From the NCBI GenBank assembly GCA_964410215.1, contig CAYPHA010000122.1:1-8869 (forward strand): a DNA stretch of 8,869 bases, written 5' to 3'. Below are positions 5,901-8,869 of the stretch, piece by piece. Source of the DNA: CAYPHA01 sp964410215. GTDB taxonomy: Bacteria > Calditrichota > Calditrichia > Calditrichales > CAYPHA01. The notes beneath the pieces were generated by a model, which was not told the origin of the DNA, made no database searches, and saw only the letters and a program-made list of their open reading frames with translations. Position 1 is the stretch's first letter; every line of letters begins with the position of its first letter. The position numbers and the translations under genes are program-made.

Positions 5901-6726
5901 CCCAGTCCGAATGCGTCATTTCATATTCCGCATCGATGGGATAGATTCCGGTATTATACAGGGGCATCGGAAAATCATCCAGATTGATGCTGCTGACATT
6001 CGCCACTGGATAAGGAATACCCTCCAGGCACTGTAAAATGGTGGAGAACAGCATTCCCCTGTAGATGCGATCATTCAATATGGAGGTGTTGTATACAAAA
6101 ACCGATCCCAAGCCAACGGTATTTTTTACCAGAACCGGAAAATCATCCCGGTCCACAGCCGTGGCCAGTACCGCAACGTCCTCATGGAACGCCTCCCTGC
6201 CGAAGCCGAGGTGGGAACCGATATCATCGAAAACGACTTTTTTACCCTTCATCTGCGCCAGAACGTTCGTCCGGAAATGCCAGTTATTCGCCGGTGTACT
6301 GCCATAACCGTCAGGATACTTCACCAATCCTTCCAGAAAATACATCCGCTTATCCCAGATCAGGGATGTCAAAATCAGGTTGCCGCCGCCGGCGACATAG
6401 CGTACCAGCCTGTTGATATCGTCATCCGGAATCCGCAGACTATCCTGTATGGTGATACAAACGGCGCGGACCGTTTCCGGGATAACGCCCAGTGCCGGCC
6501 GTCCTGACAAATCAACCGGCCCGGCGGGGATTTTCGTGTATTCAAACGCTTTTAAGACGTTCTCTGCAATCTGTTCGCTGTTCCGGTCATTACGGTCATA
6601 TACGACCCAGACCGGTGCAGACTCCCCGGCTCCGGCAGAGAGGCCCTGTGCAGCACTTTTGATGACGCAGGCCACAACCAGCCAAAAAGTAAATTCAAAA
6701 TAACGGGCGGTCTTTTTACGTATCAT
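2935..6726 (-). CDS. Secreted DUF2194/PelA-like polysaccharide deacetylase fused to a PelB-like TPR and outer-membrane beta-barrel
   Basis: This 1263-residue protein has four visible parts. Residues 1-26 are a Sec signal peptide (RKK, then FTFWLVVACVI). Residues about 38-240 form a Rossmann or glutamine-amidotransferase-like domain (LVRYVAGGGNLILTS at 107-121). Residues about 245-545 form a carbohydrate-esterase-4-like deacetylase of DUF2194 type. This has NLDDFP (248-253, candidate catalytic and metal Asp 250/251), ELGFHGYNH (344-352, metal-binding H348-x3-H352), YVPPSND (389-395) and WNHFIHPDD (469-477). Residues about 630-975 are helical TPR-like repeats (GQIAELYAYVGQDFSRALYW at 847-866). 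Residues about 985-1263 alternate in beta-barrel fashion, include VPFWTPDNRK (1180-1189; compare the PYFSP motif of PgaA/BcsC/PelB barrels) and end FFNLNYLF, with the terminal Phe that favours barrel assembly. Pel systems keep PelA deacetylase and PelB exporter separate; here they seem joined. No PelA-type glycoside hydrolase is seen. The gene starts one base after the preceding stop, so coupling is likely. The ribosome-binding site is weak. Confidence 0.8.
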   Translation of the reverse strand: MIRKKTARYFEFTFWLVVACVIKSAAQGLSAGAGESAPVWVVYDRNDRNSEQIAENVLKAFEYTKIPAGPVDLSGRPALGVIPETVRAVCITIQDSLRIPDDDINRLVRYVAGGGNLILTSLIWDKRMYFLEGLVKYPDGYGSTPANNWHFRTNVLAQMKGKKVVFDDIGSHLGFGREAFHEDVAVLATAVDRDDFPVLVKNTVGLGSVFVYNTSILNDRIYRGMLFSTILQCLEGIPYPVANVSSINLDDFPMPLYNTGIYPIDAEYEMTHSDWVVNVWWPDMLALADSFGVKYTAFPAFNYNRRTLPPFDFKMWEGGRSTIDGKVVQGSPWLARQIVKSEHELGFHGYNHVSLWQRDWKNMDLIVTALQSVRKRWRIDDLGPLPVSYVPPSNDIDSTGLNKLTDGMPSIKYYCSLYLGDKEFGEAREFDTDPHNKLLFDIPRITFGYVYSDALFFLQENLYIFTGIWNHFIHPDDVFHGHNENSEYHGRNEENLWWRNTPGNPESLYGSLKKWIKKNKAIHPYMQFETIADGGPIIRTWRNLSVSHKADSRTYAVQRNGPERHKGYWNIFVSNSKKEAIEERLKNLASAYHSYALWEGHLYEFVTDQASLEFPNYHFQKKPSGPELSTLQDQAVERYLAYMQEGSAAYMLQMRLEKALDLLKDNPDSGPARENAIKLALESERIDIAIGILEENVLKENAWEEADLERLTRFYVWNQQVPDGWKFLKRRLQVWETFQSVRIFRYFLKKLGNPPVPDADWLMQKELDISPDKEAALLRFAKIHNGPEHWPKVRNTFMPYLEKAGDSDSVYFYFLQRSIWYDKPEQTLSYLGDFPRTSYGQLQPLSGQIAELYAYVGQDFSRALYWAEKSDKIEQRKKLDWFLAARRYAEYLDYAAGIMSDQPDNDAVRAHIGASLFNEGFYNESLGFLYPLVQDQDLEEGIHTQITGWIQKLSVSDRLEVYDRYPALFSKQDVRNLEYEKRDTFRKNIATYGQLRKDNYDHSYLTSGIYAETGQKYHAIHRFSTERISVQSKLISEVKKVGGYQLGYLYQKGLKGGSSQIQVAINNAFYFSNSYPSLSVSFSTGVYTSVALSHSPVMTYSAIKERYNQNAVTVYHEDNWYDGSIQTSVSTKLMRYKTGIWQTESFARIHLQRYDLRSVQTRPVFEFTYQDASRHFESAVPFWTPDNRKIIGSGLYFLYPANAFRLTNTVYWKYDMDNGGYVENALQITTRLFRYLNISLNNNLSTSDVYRSNEIFFNLNYLF

Positions 6727-6727
6727 A

Positions 6728-8728
6728 TCAATTTTCTTTATTTCGTATATTGAAAAGCAGGTCCGACGTATCCGATTCTTTTATTTCATTGACAATTTCG
6801 AACACGGAAACATTTTCAGACCGGAAGTAGATGCGCAGCAGTTTATTCCTCTTCAATTCATAGTTTTTAATCCAGTCCAGCACATTGTTCATCGTATTCT
6901 GTGCATCGTACAAAACCTGTGAGGAGATGTTCGTATGCGGTGAATTATCCACAAAGATAAAGACACTGGCCGGCAATTTGGTCTGCTTTTGTAATTCCTT
7001 GTCATTTTCGCGCAGGGCATGCTGATACAGGGAATCCCTGGCGGCATAATCATTCAGGAGATAAGTATAATTGATAAAATAATGACGGTTTTTCGCCAGG
7101 GAGGTCCCGTAATCCGGAGCCACAATGGCGTAGGTGTAAGGCAATCGCTCCGAGACAATCTGATAATAGGCTTCAAAAAACTCTTTGGGCGTCAGATGAT
7201 GGTAGAGCTCCCGGGAAGACAAACGGTCCTTCTGCGCGATGATAATCATCATAGCCAGAACGGCTACGGGTATCGCAGAGGGAATCCGGACGTTCACCTT
7301 TTCAAACGGGAACACCTTTATGACCATCGACAGAAAGATACTCAGGAAAACGGCGATCAGGAAACTGTAAAAGCCCGTCAACTGATCCACGTCGATCACG
7401 TCGTACTGCAGCTTAAGAGCGGACAGAAACGGCACAGAAAACAGCATGGTTGTGACAGCAATCAATGCGATCGAGCGGTTATCGACATGACCGATTCTCT
7501 TCAATGCAACAGAAACAAGGAGCAGGATGGCAGCCAGTATCAGGTACAGGTATGCCAGGGATTCCAATGATAAAACCAGATCCGGGAAATAACTGAATTC
7601 CGATGGTTTGAACAGTTGGGTTTTCACGAAGGCACTAAATGATGTGTTATTGATGTAACACGAATAAAAATAAAATACCTGGGGTATGTACAATCCCGCG
7701 ACCAGACCGGAAAGCGCCCTTAATTTCTCCTTTTTGCCGGCAGACATGATGAACAGTCCGGGCAAAAACAGGAATGGCAGCACAATCACCAGGATAAAAT
7801 AGTCCGTCAGACCGGCTGCGATAATTCCCAGCATACATAACATGATGTAATCTGTTTCCGGCTTTTTCAGATAACGCAGGAAATTCAGAAACGCCGAGGC
7901 GGCGAACAGGACGGCCAGATTCATCCCGCCCGTGCTGATCTGTTTTACCACAGAGACAGGCAGAATGAACATGGGCATCAGGGAAAATAATAGTAAGCCG
8001 GAAAAAGCGGCCGTTTCACTTCCGTCTGTTATTTCCAGAACGATCTTATAGACCATAAAGGAAAGCATCACCGTCACCAGCACTCCCAGCAGATTTAATA
8101 TCAATTCCGGGCGTAACTGTAATACGGTACTCATAAAATAGACAAGCGCATCCAGACCGGCGGGATCCGTTGAATCGGTGAAACGGGCACCAAGCATGGT
8201 GTTTTTTACCCGGTCCAGTGTGTCAAACCAGGTAAAATTGAAGGGAGCGATGTTTGAACGTACGGGCTGCATCCGGAGAACACCACCGGCCAGTGCGATT
8301 AGAAAGGCCAGCAGCGCCGGACTGTATGTCAGCCGCTTAAAGGGCAGGTACCTGCTGAGCTTCAGACCGGACAGGGAGACGACCTTGAACCGTTCGATGC
8401 GTTCGATTATACGCAGAATCCACCTGCCATCCTCCGGATCTTCTGATGATATCCGTTTAAAGCGGTGTTTAACCAAAATCCGGAAGACGGGCAACAGGAT
8501 CATTAAAAATACAAAACTCACGAAATCCACCATGCGCAGCCAGGCGGCGAGATACACCATCAGGATGATGATACCTCCCGTTCCGGCAACAGAGCGGGTG
8601 ATCCGGTCTGAAAGCGAAGCGGACGCCAGGGACGGAAAAATAAAGCGGGTATAAAAGCCGAAAAGGAACAGGATGCCCGCCATTATCTGAAAGGAGGGTA
8701 CGAACAATATGTGAAACGTCGTGTTCAT
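6728..8728 (-). CDS. Polytopic GT-C-like membrane protein, putative polysaccharide glycosyltransferase or assembly factor
   Basis: The 666-residue product has about 13 hydrophobic segments (roughly 8-26, 50-85 as two, 138-152, 205-231, 240-262, 268-285, 295-325 as two, 337-356, 388-408, 418-438, 451-471 and 484-498). A soluble C-terminal domain of about 165 residues follows. A long loop (153-204) after the segment at 138-152 contains WFDTLDRVKN (167-176), with Asp169 and Asp172 as possible catalytic acids. This plan (polytopic core, acidic first large loop, extracytoplasmic tail with IYFRSENVSVFEIVNE) resembles GT-C enzymes that use lipid-linked sugars. No specific family is recognised. It is not the 12-helix PelG transporter by length or tail, nor clearly PelD or PelE. 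The start ATG overlaps the stop of the upstream gene (ATGA), and the deacetylase-exporter gene follows after one base, so the three are co-translated and likely serve one pathway. Confidence 0.6.
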   Translation of the reverse strand: MNTTFHILFVPSFQIMAGILFLFGFYTRFIFPSLASASLSDRITRSVAGTGGIIILMVYLAAWLRMVDFVSFVFLMILLPVFRILVKHRFKRISSEDPEDGRWILRIIERIERFKVVSLSGLKLSRYLPFKRLTYSPALLAFLIALAGGVLRMQPVRSNIAPFNFTWFDTLDRVKNTMLGARFTDSTDPAGLDALVYFMSTVLQLRPELILNLLGVLVTVMLSFMVYKIVLEITDGSETAAFSGLLLFSLMPMFILPVSVVKQISTGGMNLAVLFAASAFLNFLRYLKKPETDYIMLCMLGIIAAGLTDYFILVIVLPFLFLPGLFIMSAGKKEKLRALSGLVAGLYIPQVFYFYSCYINNTSFSAFVKTQLFKPSEFSYFPDLVLSLESLAYLYLILAAILLLVSVALKRIGHVDNRSIALIAVTTMLFSVPFLSALKLQYDVIDVDQLTGFYSFLIAVFLSIFLSMVIKVFPFEKVNVRIPSAIPVAVLAMMIIIAQKDRLSSRELYHHLTPKEFFEAYYQIVSERLPYTYAIVAPDYGTSLAKNRHYFINYTYLLNDYAARDSLYQHALRENDKELQKQTKLPASVFIFVDNSPHTNISSQVLYDAQNTMNNVLDWIKNYELKRNKLLRIYFRSENVSVFEIVNEIKESDTSDLLFNIRNKEN

Positions 8729-8869
8729 TGATCCAACCCGGGTAATTTCCTCAGCTCGATTCGACTGAGAAAATAGGGATAACCTTCGGCCTGGAGCCGC
8801 TCCTCCACCTGATGCCTGAGGACCACATTATTGATAAAATCAATGATCAGAAAACGGATGTCAAGCGAA
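8725..8869 (-). CDS. Unknown protein, C-terminal 47 residues (5' part beyond the window)
   Basis: An open frame enters from the right edge and ends at the TGA at 8727-8725. It encodes SLDIRFLIIDFINNVVLRHQ and then VEERLQAEGYPYFLSRIEL, ending in KLPGLDQ. The stop overlaps the ATG of the membrane-protein gene in an ATGA junction, so it is the upstream partner in the same operon. The visible stretch mixes a short hydrophobic strand (IRFLIIDFI) with a charged helix. I do not recognise the family. A Pel-cluster cytoplasmic or inner-membrane component is possible from position alone. Confidence 0.6.
   Translation of the reverse strand, partial: SLDIRFLIIDFINNVVLRHQVEERLQAEGYPYFLSRIELRKLPGLDQ

Noticed and set aside
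6664..6726. Lipoprotein signal (VVAC at residues 17-20) in the deacetylase-exporter
   Set aside because: It fits the lipobox loosely, but cleavage after SAA at residues 24-26 is equally good, and a C-terminal outer-membrane barrel favours signal peptidase I. Left undecided and not annotated.
7019..7570. 183-codon plus-strand frame opposite the membrane-protein gene
   Set aside because: Its Gln/His/Arg-rich composition is what hydrophobic codons give when read in antisense; no family is recognisable.
8178..8654. 158-codon plus-strand Arg/Ser-rich frame
   Set aside because: It is an antisense shadow of the N-terminal part of the membrane-protein gene.

Overview
The window looks like part of a polysaccharide-biosynthesis or accessory region of a diderm (Gram-negative) bacterium. 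The main support is the large protein encoded at 2935-6726, which has a signal peptide and a C-terminal segment that reads as an outer-membrane beta-barrel ending in Phe. G+C is near one half in the main genes and visibly lower in the toxin-antitoxin operon. I cannot fix the taxon. The repeat-rich spacers and the DUF2194-type deacetylase would fit a member of the FCB group or a related candidate phylum, but that is a weak inference.

Layout, left to right. (1) 1-335, minus: the 5' part of a nucleotide-sugar epimerase gene (UDP-glucuronate 4-epimerase type), carrying an in-frame heptanucleotide tandem repeat. (2) 336-964: a gene-poor, repeat-rich spacer. It holds a 155-nt imperfect palindrome, a short signal-peptide ORF that looks like a gene remnant, a partial second copy of the palindrome's arm, and an AT-rich promoter region. 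(3) 965-1933, plus: nadE, an ammonia-type NAD synthetase in a longer form with a central insert. (4) 1934-2100: an array of 7-bp units ending in a perfect hairpin, then another copy of the dispersed repeat. (5) 2101-2723, minus: a higBA-type toxin-antitoxin operon (toxin first), lower in G+C than its neighbours, with GTTAAC palindromes upstream. (6) 2822-2871: what looks like an orphan end of an IS21-family element. (7) 2935-8869, minus: at least three translationally coupled genes, read from right to left: a truncated unknown, a 666-residue GT-C-like polytopic membrane protein, and a 1263-residue secreted protein.

The 1263-residue protein is the most interesting object here. It appears to join, in one chain, a DUF2194/PelA-type periplasmic polysaccharide deacetylase and a PelB/PgaA/BcsC-type TPR-plus-beta-barrel exporter. 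In the classical Pel system these are separate proteins that bind each other. The inferred picture is a Pel-like exopolysaccharide pathway in which one protein de-N-acetylates the polymer and passes it through the outer membrane. The GT-C-like protein would act at the inner membrane, and the remaining genes (PelF/PelG-like enzymes would be expected) would lie beyond the right edge. The epimerase could supply a uronic-acid sugar nucleotide. These links are inference from context.
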